The translations under genes and the position numbers were made by a program. A model generated the notes under the pieces. The model was not told where the DNA came from, made no database searches, and was given only the letters and a program-made list of their open reading frames with translations. A stretch of DNA of 12,630 bases from an uncultured Desulfovibrio sp. (GTDB lineage: Bacteria > Desulfobacterota > Desulfovibrionia > Desulfovibrionales > Desulfovibrionaceae), in the NCBI GenBank assembly GCA_900547595.1, contig URHE01000053.1:1-12630 (forward strand), given 5' to 3'. This document shows, one piece after another, positions 6,875 through 12,630 of the stretch (position 1 is its first letter; every line of letters starts with the position of its first letter).

Positions 6875-7891
6875 CTACAGCCCCTTGTTCTTCATCAGGC
6901 AGATGAGGTCGCAGACGCGGTTGGAATAGCCCCATTCATTGTCGTACCAGGCCACGGCCTTGACCAGATGGCCGTCCTGCACCGTGGTGTAGGACGATTC
7001 CACGATGGATGAGGCCGGATTGCCCTTGAAGTCCATGGAGACCAGGGGCTTGTCGTTGTATTCGAGCACGCCCTTGAGGTAGGTCTCCGAGGCGCGCTTG
7101 AGACTGGCGAGCACTTCCTCGGTGCTGGTCTCCTTTTCCAGGATGCCGGAAAAGTCCACCACCGAGACGGTGGGCGTGGGCACGCGCAGGGAATAGCCGC
7201 TGAACTTGCCCTTGAGCTCGGGGATGACCTTGGCCACGGCCTGGGCCGCGCCCGTGGAGGTGGGGATGATGTTGCAGGCCGCGGCGCGCGCCCGGCGCAG
7301 GTCCTTGTGGGCCATGTCGAGGATGCGCTGGTCGTTGGTGTAGGAATGGATGGTCACCATGTTGCCGAGCTTGATGCCGAACTCCTTCTGGAGCACCAGA
7401 GCCACCGGGGCGAGGCAGTTGGTGGTGCAGGAGGCGTTGGAGACGATATTGTGTTTGGCGGGGTCATACTTGTCCTGGTTGACGCCCATGACGATGGTGA
7501 TGTCCTCTTCCTTGGCGGGCGCGGTGATGATGACCTTCTTGGCGCCGTTTTCCAGATGCACGGCGGCCTGGGGCGCGGTGCGGAAGATGCCGGTGCTCTC
7601 CACCACCACGTCCACGCCGTAGTCGCCCCACGCGATCTGCTTGGGGTCGCGCTCGGCGAAGCAGTGGATCTTCCAGTCGCCCACGGTCACGGTGTCGCCG
7701 TCGATTTTGGCGTCGAGATAGGCGCGGCCATAGACCGAGTCATATTCGGCCAGATGGAAGTTCGTTTCGGCGTCGAAAAGGTCGTTGATGGCGACGACCT
7801 CCACCTGATCCTTGTAGCGTTCGTGCAGGGCGCGGAACACCTGGCGACCAATGCGACCGAAGCCGTTGATGCCGACCTTGACTTTGCTCAT
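6875..7891 (-). CDS. gap: NAD-type glyceraldehyde-3-phosphate dehydrogenase
   Basis: Glycolytic enzyme converting glyceraldehyde-3-phosphate, phosphate and NAD+ to 1,3-bisphosphoglycerate and NADH, reversible in gluconeogenesis; the active form is a cytoplasmic homotetramer. The 338 residues are normal for the family. It has the Rossmann motif INGFGRIGR (8-16), the AINDLFD segment whose D37 favours NAD over NADP, the active-site stretch SNASCTTNCLAP (151-162) with C155, catalytic H182 in TIHSYTNDQ (180-188), RVPTPTVSVVDF (236-247) and the C-terminal WYDNEWGYSNR (315-325). The ATG at 7891 is preceded by GAGG about 11 bases upstream. It follows the GAF gene by 60 bases on the same strand and probably shares its transcript. 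A hairpin terminator follows the TAG stop. Very secure. Confidence 0.97.
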   Translation of the reverse strand: MSKVKVGINGFGRIGRQVFRALHERYKDQVEVVAINDLFDAETNFHLAEYDSVYGRAYLDAKIDGDTVTVGDWKIHCFAERDPKQIAWGDYGVDVVVESTGIFRTAPQAAVHLENGAKKVIITAPAKEEDITIVMGVNQDKYDPAKHNIVSNASCTTNCLAPVALVLQKEFGIKLGNMVTIHSYTNDQRILDMAHKDLRRARAAACNIIPTSTGAAQAVAKVIPELKGKFSGYSLRVPTPTVSVVDFSGILEKETSTEEVLASLKRASETYLKGVLEYNDKPLVSMDFKGNPASSIVESSYTTVQDGHLVKAVAWYDNEWGYSNRVCDLICLMKNKGL

Positions 7892-7932
7892 GGGTATTTT
7901 ACCTCGTTCAGTGGCTGAATATCTCTGGGATC

Positions 7933-7952
7933 GCGCCGGGGCGTTCCGGCGC
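7933..7952 (-). other. Intercistronic hairpin between the GAF gene and gap
   Basis: GCGCCGG (7933-7939) and CCGGCGC (7946-7952) form a perfect 7-pair stem with a 6-base loop, beginning in the GAF stop codon on the minus strand. No U-run follows, so it is unlikely to be a simple terminator. It could stabilise or separate the gap part of the message. Confidence 0.45.
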
Positions 7953-8506
7953 TAGTCCTCGTAGACGGAGTAGGCGTGCTTGCTCATCAGCTCGTAGTTG
8001 TTGCGCAGGGCGTCATGCAGGCGCGCGTTCTCGATGGCCAGCGCGGATACCGCCGCCACGGCTTCCATGAAGGTCTCCTCGTCGGGGGTGAACTCGCGTT
8101 CCACATCGGAATAGACGCGCATGAGGCCGATGGCCTTGCCGTCCGCCATGAGCGGCACGGAAAGCACGGAAACCAGGCCCTCGGCCTTGGCCGATTCAGG
8201 GTACTGGAAACGGCCGTCGGCGGCGGCGTCCTTGAGGTGGATGCTCTTGCCGGCGAGCACTTCGCTGTCCATGCCGCTGCGCTTGACCTCCACGGGGCCC
8301 TTGCGCATGTAGCTGGCCGAAAGGCCCCAGGCCGCGCTCGGCAGAAGGAAACGGCCCGTGCTGTCCAGCAGGCGGATGGTGCTCGCCTTGCAGCCCATGG
8401 TTTTGGCGGTCTGTTCGGTGATCTTGTGAAGCACTTCCTTGGGTTCCAGGCTGGAATTGATGACCAGCGCGACGTCCCGCAGGGCGCGGAAATAATCCTG
8501 GGCCAT
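7952..8506 (-). CDS. Stand-alone GAF-domain protein
   Basis: A 184-residue soluble protein that is essentially one GAF domain (about 18-160) plus a C-terminal helical tail (FMEAVAAVSALAIENARL, 146-163, onward). Typical GAF features are the N-terminal helix (INSSLEPKEVLHKI), the beta strands around STIRLLD, and the SVLSVPLMADGKAIGLMRVY segment (113-132). There is no histidine kinase, cyclase, helix-turn-helix or transmembrane segment. The only cysteine is C39, so the Cys set of free-methionine-sulfoxide reductase GAF proteins is absent. GAF domains commonly bind small molecules or report redox state; no ligand can be read here. The strong Shine-Dalgarno GAGGAGGA just before the ATG at 8506 fixes the start. 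It is the first gene of a leftward unit with gap, divergent from nfnAB, which suggests a sensory or accessory role in central redox metabolism (inference). Confidence 0.9.
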   Translation of the reverse strand: MAQDYFRALRDVALVINSSLEPKEVLHKITEQTAKTMGCKASTIRLLDSTGRFLLPSAAWGLSASYMRKGPVEVKRSGMDSEVLAGKSIHLKDAAADGRFQYPESAKAEGLVSVLSVPLMADGKAIGLMRVYSDVEREFTPDEETFMEAVAAVSALAIENARLHDALRNNYELMSKHAYSVYED

Positions 8507-8544
8507 GGTATCCTCCTCGTTGGATGGCGCAAGAGGGAAACACG

Positions 8545-8569
8545 CGCGCGGAAGCGCCGCCTCCGCGCG
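8545..8569 (-). other. Hairpin in the leader of the GAF-gap transcript
   Basis: CGCGCGGA (8545-8552) and TCCGCGCG (8562-8569) make a perfect 8-pair stem with a 9-base loop, about 40 bases upstream of the GAF start codon and downstream of the predicted minus-strand promoter. No U-run follows. Role unknown. Confidence 0.4.
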
Positions 8570-8605
8570 AACGGCATCATTGCTACTGCCGGATCGGCGA
8601 GAGCG

Positions 8606-8634
8606 AGTATGCCGTATTTTTCACAGGGAGGCAA
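8606..8634 (-). promoter_or_regulatory. Candidate sigma70 promoter of the GAF-gap unit
   Basis: On the minus strand TTGCCT (8634-8629) is separated by 17 bases from CATACT (8611-8606). Transcription would begin near 8599, giving a leader of roughly 90 bases. Motifs match four of six positions each; spacing is ideal. Confidence 0.5.
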
Positions 8635-8658
8635 TGGATGCCCATGCGCCGTCGAGGC

Positions 8659-8687
8659 TTGCCAGCCGTGGTATTCGCGCCTATGCT
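8659..8687 (+). promoter_or_regulatory. Candidate sigma70 promoter of nfnAB
   Basis: TTGCCA (8659-8664) is followed by 17 bases and TATGCT (8682-8687). Transcription would start near 8694, about 70 bases before the nfnA ATG. It lies back-to-back with the GAF-gap promoter; the two -35 boxes are only 24 bases apart, so one bound regulator could affect both. Confidence 0.55.
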
Positions 8688-8694
8688 GCCCAGT

Positions 8695-8739
8695 GCCGGA
8701 TGCTCCGGCGCCCCGGCCGGGACGGCTGCCCGCCCGGCC
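8695..8739 (+). other. Two-hairpin structured leader of nfnA
   Basis: GCCGGA (8695-8700) pairs with TCCGGC (8704-8709) around a 3-base loop. GGCCGGG (8715-8721) then pairs with CCCGGCC (8733-8739) around an 11-base loop. Together they fill most of the predicted ~70-base leader and stop about 12 bases before the purine-rich ribosome site (GGGAGAGGAG, 8749-8758). They may affect stability or translation. GC-rich DNA forms such stems easily, so evidence is modest. Confidence 0.35.
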
Positions 8740-8763
8740 TTCACCCGAGGGAGAGGAGATGCC

Positions 8764-9606
8764 ATGCCCACGCCCATTTTGCGCAAGGAGCGCCTGATTC
8801 CCGGCAAGACGAGCAAGCTCGTGCTCCACGCGCCCGAAATCGCGGCCAAGGCCCGGCCGGGCCATTTCGTCATGCTCCGCATGAGCCCGGAGGGCGAACG
8901 CATTCCCCTGACCATTGCCGACGCCGACGCGGCCAGGGGCGAGATCACCATCGTCTATCTCGTGCTCGGCAAGTCCACGGCCCTGCTGGAAGCCATGGAG
9001 GCGGGCGACGCCATCCCGGACGTGTGCGGCCCGCTCGGGCGGCCCACGCGCATCGAAAAGCTCGGCACCGTGATCTGCGTGGGCGGCGGCACCGGCATCG
9101 CGGCCATGCACCACATCGCCCGGGGGCATTCGCGCGCGGGCAATCATGTGGTGGCCATCATCGGCGCGCGCGAAAAGCAGTTGCTCCTCTTCGAGAAGGA
9201 GCTGGCCGGCTTTGTGGATGAACTTGTCATCTGCACCGACGACGGCAGCTATGGCCGCAAGGGCCTGGTCACGGAGCCGCTGGTGGAGCGCCTCGCCGCC
9301 GGCGGCGTGGGCGAGGTGGTGGCCGTGGGGCCGGTGCCCATGATGGCGGCCGTGTCCGAGGCCACGCGCCCCTTCGGCGTGCCCACCACGGTGAGCCTCA
9401 ACCCCATCATGGTGGACGGCATCGGCATGTGCGGCGCCTGCCGCGTGAGCGTGGGCGGCAAGACGAAGTTCGCCTGCGTGGACGGCCCGGAATTTGACGG
9501 CCATCAGGTGGATTTTGACGAGCTTCGGCGCAGGCTCGCGGCCTTCCGGGAGCAGGAGGCCACATCCTTTGACCGCTACAGGAAGGAGCAGCCCCATGGC
9601 AACTGA
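8764..9606 (+). CDS. nfnA: NADH-dependent ferredoxin:NADP oxidoreductase, small subunit (NfnA)
   Basis: A 280-residue FAD/[2Fe-2S] subunit of the electron-bifurcating Nfn complex, which couples NADH and reduced ferredoxin to NADPH formation, reversibly, in the cytoplasm. It carries the flavin motif RIPLTIAD (46-53), the pyridine-nucleotide loop VGGGTGIA (106-113), IIGAREKQLLLFEKEL (132-147), and a C-terminal cluster-binding segment MVDGIGMCGACRV (216-228) with FACVDGPEFDGHQVDF (236-251). C223, C226 and C238 are three Cys ligands. D218 fits the Asp ligand known for the NfnA cluster, and its presence argues for Nfn over a plain dihydroorotate dehydrogenase electron-transfer subunit. The start at 8764 is chosen for its GGGAGAGGAG ribosome site and family N-terminus; an in-frame ATG at 8524 would add 80 unrelated residues through the promoter region. 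It overlaps nfnB by 11 bases. Confidence 0.93.
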   Translation: MPTPILRKERLIPGKTSKLVLHAPEIAAKARPGHFVMLRMSPEGERIPLTIADADAARGEITIVYLVLGKSTALLEAMEAGDAIPDVCGPLGRPTRIEKLGTVICVGGGTGIAAMHHIARGHSRAGNHVVAIIGAREKQLLLFEKELAGFVDELVICTDDGSYGRKGLVTEPLVERLAAGGVGEVVAVGPVPMMAAVSEATRPFGVPTTVSLNPIMVDGIGMCGACRVSVGGKTKFACVDGPEFDGHQVDFDELRRRLAAFREQEATSFDRYRKEQPHGN

Positions 9607-11011
9607 AGCATCCGCCAGGAACGTGGCCCCGCGCGTGGACATGCCCTGCCAGCCTCCGGCCCGGCGGCGGCACAATTTTAATGAAGTGGCCCTGGGCTAT
9701 ACCGGGGAGATGGCCGCCGCCGAGGCCGCGCGCTGCCTCCAGTGCAAACGGCCCACCTGCGTGAAGGGCTGCCCCGTGGAAGTGCCCATCCGCGATTTCA
9801 TCCGCGAGGTGGCGGCGGGCGATCTTGAAAATGCCTACCGCGTCATCCGCACCGCCAACAGCCTGCCCGCCGTCTGCGGCCGCGTCTGCCCGCAGGAGCA
9901 CCAGTGCGAGGGCAAATGCATCCTCAAGGCCAAGGGACAGCCCATTGCCATTGGCCGTCTGGAACGCTTTGTGGCCGACAGCCATCTCGCCGCCTGCGCC
10001 ACGGCCCCCGGCGCCTGCCCCCCGCCGCCCGGGCCCCGCGCCTCGGGCCGGGTGGCCTGCATCGGTTCCGGGCCCGCCTCGCTCACCTGCGCGGGCGTCT
10101 GCGCCGCCGCCGGGCTTGAGGTGGATGTCTATGAGGCGCTGCACGAGGCCGGGGGCGTCCTCGTGTACGGCATCCCGGCCTTCCGCCTGCCCAAGGACGT
10201 TGTGGCGGCGGAGATCGCCGGCCTGCGTGAACTCGGCGTCAACTTCCACCTCAATCATGTGGGGGGCCGCACCGTGGATGTGGCCGAACTGCGCCAGAGC
10301 CACGACGCGGTGTTCATCGGCGTGGGCGCGGGCCTGCCGGTCTTTCTCGGCGTGCCGGGCGAGAATCTGGTGGGCGTGTTCTCGGCCAACGAGTATCTCA
10401 CGCGCATCAATCTCGGTCGGGCCTACGGGTTCCCGGAATATGACACGCCGTCCTTCCCCGGCAGGCATGTGACGGTTTTCGGCGCGGGCAATGTGGCCAT
10501 GGACGCGGCGCGCACGGCCCTGCGCATGGGCGCGGAGAGCGTGCATATCGTCTACCGCCGCACGCGCGCGGAAATGCCCGCGCGCGGGGAGGAGATCGAG
10601 CATGCGGCGGAGGAGGGCGTGCAGTTCGCCCTGCTTTCCGCGCCGGTGCGCTTCAACGGCGACGAACAGGCGCGTCTGGTCTCCGTCACCCTCCAGAAAA
10701 TGGAGCTGGGCGAGGCGGACGCCTCGGGCAGGCGCAGGCCGGTGCCCGTGGAAGGCGCGGTGAGCGATCTTGCCACGGACCTCGCCATCGTGGCTCTGGG
10801 CACGCGCTCCAACCCCATCCTGCTGGAGGCCACGCCCGACCTGGCCCGCACGGAGCGCGGCTATATCCAGGCCGACCCCGAAACCGGCGAGACTTCCATT
10901 CCCGGCGTTTTCGCGGGCGGCGATATCGTCACCGGCGCGGCCACGGTCATCCTGGCCATGGGCGCGGGCCGCAGGGCCGGGCAGGAGATCGTGCGCCGCC
11001 TGGGCGCCTGA
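9596..11011 (+). CDS. nfnB: NADH-dependent ferredoxin:NADP oxidoreductase, large subunit (NfnB)
   Basis: A 471-residue GltD-like subunit carrying FAD, the NADP site and two [4Fe-4S] clusters; ferredoxin electrons enter here. The N-terminal ferredoxin-like domain has C47, C50, C55, C59 and C98, C104, C108, the spacing seen in dihydropyrimidine dehydrogenase. E123 (in GRLERF) sits where that family supplies a non-Cys ligand; C94 is an extra Cys. Next come an Ala/Pro-rich linker (131-149), the first dinucleotide fold CIGSGPASLTCAG (155-167), the NADPH fold FGAGNVAMDAARTAL (295-309) with IVYRRTRAEMPAR (318-330), and the closing FAD motif GVFAGGDIVTGAATVILAMG (437-456). Length is usual. The ATG at 9596 follows GGAAGGAG and lies 11 bases inside nfnA, indicating coupled translation; an in-frame ATG at 9494 only reads nfnA in a wrong frame. 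Stand-alone GltD is the main alternative, but adjacency to nfnA decides it. Confidence 0.94.
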   Translation: MATEASARNVAPRVDMPCQPPARRRHNFNEVALGYTGEMAAAEAARCLQCKRPTCVKGCPVEVPIRDFIREVAAGDLENAYRVIRTANSLPAVCGRVCPQEHQCEGKCILKAKGQPIAIGRLERFVADSHLAACATAPGACPPPPGPRASGRVACIGSGPASLTCAGVCAAAGLEVDVYEALHEAGGVLVYGIPAFRLPKDVVAAEIAGLRELGVNFHLNHVGGRTVDVAELRQSHDAVFIGVGAGLPVFLGVPGENLVGVFSANEYLTRINLGRAYGFPEYDTPSFPGRHVTVFGAGNVAMDAARTALRMGAESVHIVYRRTRAEMPARGEEIEHAAEEGVQFALLSAPVRFNGDEQARLVSVTLQKMELGEADASGRRRPVPVEGAVSDLATDLAIVALGTRSNPILLEATPDLARTERGYIQADPETGETSIPGVFAGGDIVTGAATVILAMGAGRRAGQEIVRRLGA

Positions 11012-11025
11012 AAACGCTTCCCGGA

Positions 11026-11049
11026 CGCCGGGGCGGACGGGCCCCGGCG
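11026..11049 (+). other. GC hairpin between nfnB and the PHP phosphatase gene
   Basis: CGCCGGGGC-type arms at 11026-11034 and 11041-11049 form a perfect 9-pair stem with a 6-base loop, 14 bases after the nfnB stop. No U-run follows, so it is not a classical intrinsic terminator. It may attenuate readthrough or protect the nfnAB message from 3' decay. Confidence 0.45.
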
Positions 11050-11076
11050 GGCCGGGCATGCAGCAGGTGGATCGCC

Positions 11077-11904
11077 ATGATCAGCGCTGACTTGCATACC
11101 CATACCCGCTATTCCCACGGCGCGGACAGCCCGGCGGACATGTACGCCGCCGCGGCCGCCGCCGGTCTTGAGATCATCGGCTTCAGCGAGCATTCGCCCA
11201 GGCCGGAGGGCTTCACCTACCGCCGCGAATACCGCGACAGGCTCGCGGCCTCCCTGCCGGACTATTTCCGGGAGGTCAGGGCGCTCAGGGACGGGGCGCG
11301 TCCGGGGCGGCCCCGCGCCCTGCTGGCCATGGAAATGGACTGGCTGGAGGGGGAGGAGGACTTCACCCGCCGGGCCTGCGCCGCCGAGGAGTTCGACTAT
11401 CTCATCGGCAGCGTCCACTTTCTCGGGCACTGGGGCTTTGACGACGGCGACGAGGCGTGGCGCGCCGCCGGGCAGGAGGAATGCGACGCGTGGTATGACG
11501 CGTATTTCACGGCCTGGGAGGCCATGCTCGGCTCCCGGCTCTTCCAGATCGCCGCGCATCCCGATCTCATCAAGATTTTTTCCGTGGAGCGCTTCCGCGT
11601 CTGGCTCGACCGGCCGGAAAGCCGCGCCCGCGTGCGCCGCTGCCTCGCGGTCCTGCGCGACGCGGGCATGGCCATGGAGATCTCGTCGGCGGGCCTGCGC
11701 AAGCCCTGCCGCGAGATATATCCCGCGCCACCCATCATGGAACTGGCCGCCGGGCTGGACATTCCCGTGACCTTCGCCTCGGACGCCCACAGCGTCCGGG
11801 ACGTGGCCCGCGATTTTGACCGTCTGGCGGACTATGCGCGCGGCTTCGGCTTCACGCGGCAGACGGTGTTCGAGCGGGGCGGGCGGCGCGAGCTTCCGTT
11901 TTGA
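11077..11904 (+). CDS. PHP-family histidinol-phosphatase (HisK/HisJ type)
   Basis: A 275-residue metal-dependent phosphoesterase of the PHP superfamily, most like HisK, which dephosphorylates histidinol phosphate in the penultimate branch of histidine biosynthesis. Metal-binding motifs: DLHTHTRYSHG (5-15; D5, H7, H9, H14), GFSEHSPRP (35-43), E86 in AMEMDW, GSVHFLGHWGFDD (111-123; H114), AAHPDLIK (159-166; H161), EISSAGLRKP (201-210) and VTFASDAHS (231-239; D236, H238). SVHFLGHWGFDD and the SSAGLRKP-YP segment are characteristic of the histidinol-phosphatase branch and not of polymerase PHP domains. The start at 11077 has AGGTGG about 8 bases upstream. It lies 65 bases after nfnB and may be read from the nfn promoter past a hairpin. 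No other his genes are in the window. Family certain; exact substrate probable. Confidence 0.87.
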   Translation: MISADLHTHTRYSHGADSPADMYAAAAAAGLEIIGFSEHSPRPEGFTYRREYRDRLAASLPDYFREVRALRDGARPGRPRALLAMEMDWLEGEEDFTRRACAAEEFDYLIGSVHFLGHWGFDDGDEAWRAAGQEECDAWYDAYFTAWEAMLGSRLFQIAAHPDLIKIFSVERFRVWLDRPESRARVRRCLAVLRDAGMAMEISSAGLRKPCREIYPAPPIMELAAGLDIPVTFASDAHSVRDVARDFDRLADYARGFGFTRQTVFERGGRRELPF

Positions 11905-11909
11905 GCGGC

Positions 11910-12630
11910 ATGGACTCCCGCATCCTTGTCCATATTGAGGGCGTGAGCTGCTTTCTGCCCGGCGATGCGGCGCGGCGTCCTGTCCTCACCGACATTCGCT
12001 GGCAGGTGGCGGCGGGGGGGCACTGCGCGCTCTTCGGGCCCAACGGGGCGGGCAAGTCCAGCCTGCTTCGCCTTGTGGCGGGCGAACTCTGGCCCGCGGC
12101 TGGCCGCATCCTCTGGCGGGGGCCCGACGGCATGGAAGACGCGCCCCTTGCCGGGCGGGCCCTCTGCGCGCTGGTTTCCCCCGCCGTGCAGGAGGGCTGG
12201 CAGCGGCGCGCCCCGGACATGACGGGCCTTGAGGCGCTCATGGCCGCCGTCCGGGAGCTTGCGCCCCGCGCCCCGGCGGAGGAGGCCGAGGCCCGTGCCC
12301 GTTCCGTTGCCGGGGAACTGGACTGTGTCGCGCTTCTCACCAGGCGGCTGCCGGAGCTCTCGCAGGGGCAGCTCCGTCTGGTGCTTCTGGGCCGCGCCCT
12401 GGCGCGCGACCCGGCCCTGCTGCTGCTCGACGAATGTCTGGACGGCCTGGATGCCGGGCACCGGCGCCGTTGTGGCGGGGCGCTGGCCGCCTATGCCGCG
12501 CGGGGCACGGTCATCTTCGCCACCCACAGGCCGGACAGCGTGCCGGACTGGTGCTCCGGGCGCGCGCGGATGCGCGGCGGGCGCCTGTTTGCCGGGGAGG
12601 CGGCCGCCGGCGGCGCGGAACCGGCCACCT
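11910..12630 (+). CDS. ABC-type ATPase (partial, runs off right edge)
   Basis: The visible 240 codons give an almost complete ATP-binding cassette: Walker A GPNGAGKSS (43-51), a Q-loop region near Q94, signature ELSQGQLRLVLLGRAL (149-164; the usual LSGGQ reads LSQGQ), Walker B LLLLDECLDGLD (170-181; usual DEP-T is DE-C-L), and the switch His H205 in FATHRPD. The overall style is like ModF/PhrA-type ATPases, which often carry two cassettes, so a second one may follow outside the window; this is uncertain. No membrane partner is visible. The start is taken at ATG 11910, five bases after the phosphatase stop; an in-frame TTG at 11901 overlapping that stop is the alternative. The ribosome site is weak either way, suggesting translational coupling to the phosphatase gene. 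Transport substrate, if any, unknown. Confidence 0.85.
   Translation, partial: MDSRILVHIEGVSCFLPGDAARRPVLTDIRWQVAAGGHCALFGPNGAGKSSLLRLVAGELWPAAGRILWRGPDGMEDAPLAGRALCALVSPAVQEGWQRRAPDMTGLEALMAAVRELAPRAPAEEAEARARSVAGELDCVALLTRRLPELSQGQLRLVLLGRALARDPALLLLDECLDGLDAGHRRRCGGALAAYAARGTVIFATHRPDSVPDWCSGRARMRGGRLFAGEAAAGGAEPAT

Noticed and set aside
6498..6929. 143-codon plus-strand open frame in the gap before GAPDH
   Set aside because: No ribosome site or domain, runs through promoter motifs and the terminator hairpin into antisense gap.
8524..8763. 80-residue N-terminal extension of NfnA
   Set aside because: Not like any NfnA N-terminus, passes through both promoter motifs, and the ATG at 8764 has a strong ribosome site.
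9494..9595. 34-residue N-terminal extension of NfnB
   Set aside because: Only re-reads the nfnA coding sequence in another frame; ATG 9596 has GGAAGGAG upstream.
7987..9675. 562-codon minus-strand open frame spanning the GAF gene and nfnA
   Set aside because: Crosses the divergent promoter region, is His/Arg/Ala-rich, and conflicts with GAF and NfnA in better frames.
9407..11059. 550-codon minus-strand open frame opposite nfnB
   Set aside because: Antisense shadow; NfnB has complete cluster and nucleotide motifs on the plus strand.
1..12630. Mobile elements, CRISPR arrays, tRNA genes or a defence system
   Set aside because: No transposase, terminal inverted repeats, regularly spaced repeats or tRNA-like folds seen by eye; all genes are metabolic.

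Overview
This 12.6-kb, GC-rich window looks like a chromosomal segment of an anaerobic proteobacterium-like organism. My best guess is a sulfate reducer of the Desulfovibrio group. That guess rests on general resemblance (high GC, a two-gene Nfn module, this glycogen gene set) and not on a marker gene, so treat it as tentative. I see no tRNA, rRNA, insertion sequence, phage gene, integrase or CRISPR array.

Left block (1-6417, all minus strand, read right to left): a tightly packed glycogen/alpha-glucan operon. The order is glycogen debranching enzyme, a GT4 glycosyltransferase, a GH57 amylase-type hydrolase, then a GT3-type glycogen synthase cut by the left window edge. The first two junctions share one base between stop and start (TAATG and TGATG), and the third gap is 29 bases. 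The operon therefore pairs synthesis (GT3, possibly GT4) with trimming and debranching (GH57, debranching enzyme). ADP-glucose pyrophosphorylase, branching enzyme and phosphorylase are not in view. The leftmost ~1.9 kb, including the 3' end of the GH57 gene, is clearly poorer in GC and uses different codons from the rest.

Middle (6418-8763): a 457-base non-coding gap holds the probable terminator of the gap gene, an AT-rich island and a good sigma70-like promoter for the glycogen operon. Next comes a minus-strand pair: a stand-alone GAF-domain protein followed by NAD-type glyceraldehyde-3-phosphate dehydrogenase (GAPDH). A 257-base divergent promoter region separates this pair from the rightward genes. 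It contains back-to-back TTGNNN-N17-NATNCT promoters and several GC-rich hairpins.

Right block (8764-12630, plus strand): nfnA and nfnB, the two subunits of the NADH-dependent reduced-ferredoxin:NADP oxidoreductase, overlap by 11 bases. They are followed by a HisK-type PHP histidinol phosphatase and an ABC-type ATPase that runs off the right edge.

Functional reading: glycogen is stored and remobilised by the left operon, the resulting sugar phosphates pass through GAPDH (making NADH), and Nfn exchanges electrons between NADH, ferredoxin and NADPH. The gap and nfn transcription units diverge from one regulatory region, so coordinated redox control is plausible but unproven. No wholly new system is evident. 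The most interesting points are the composition break inside the GH57 gene, the altered GH57 catalytic motif, the coexistence of GT3 and GT4 enzymes in one operon, and the GAF-gap/nfn divergent arrangement.
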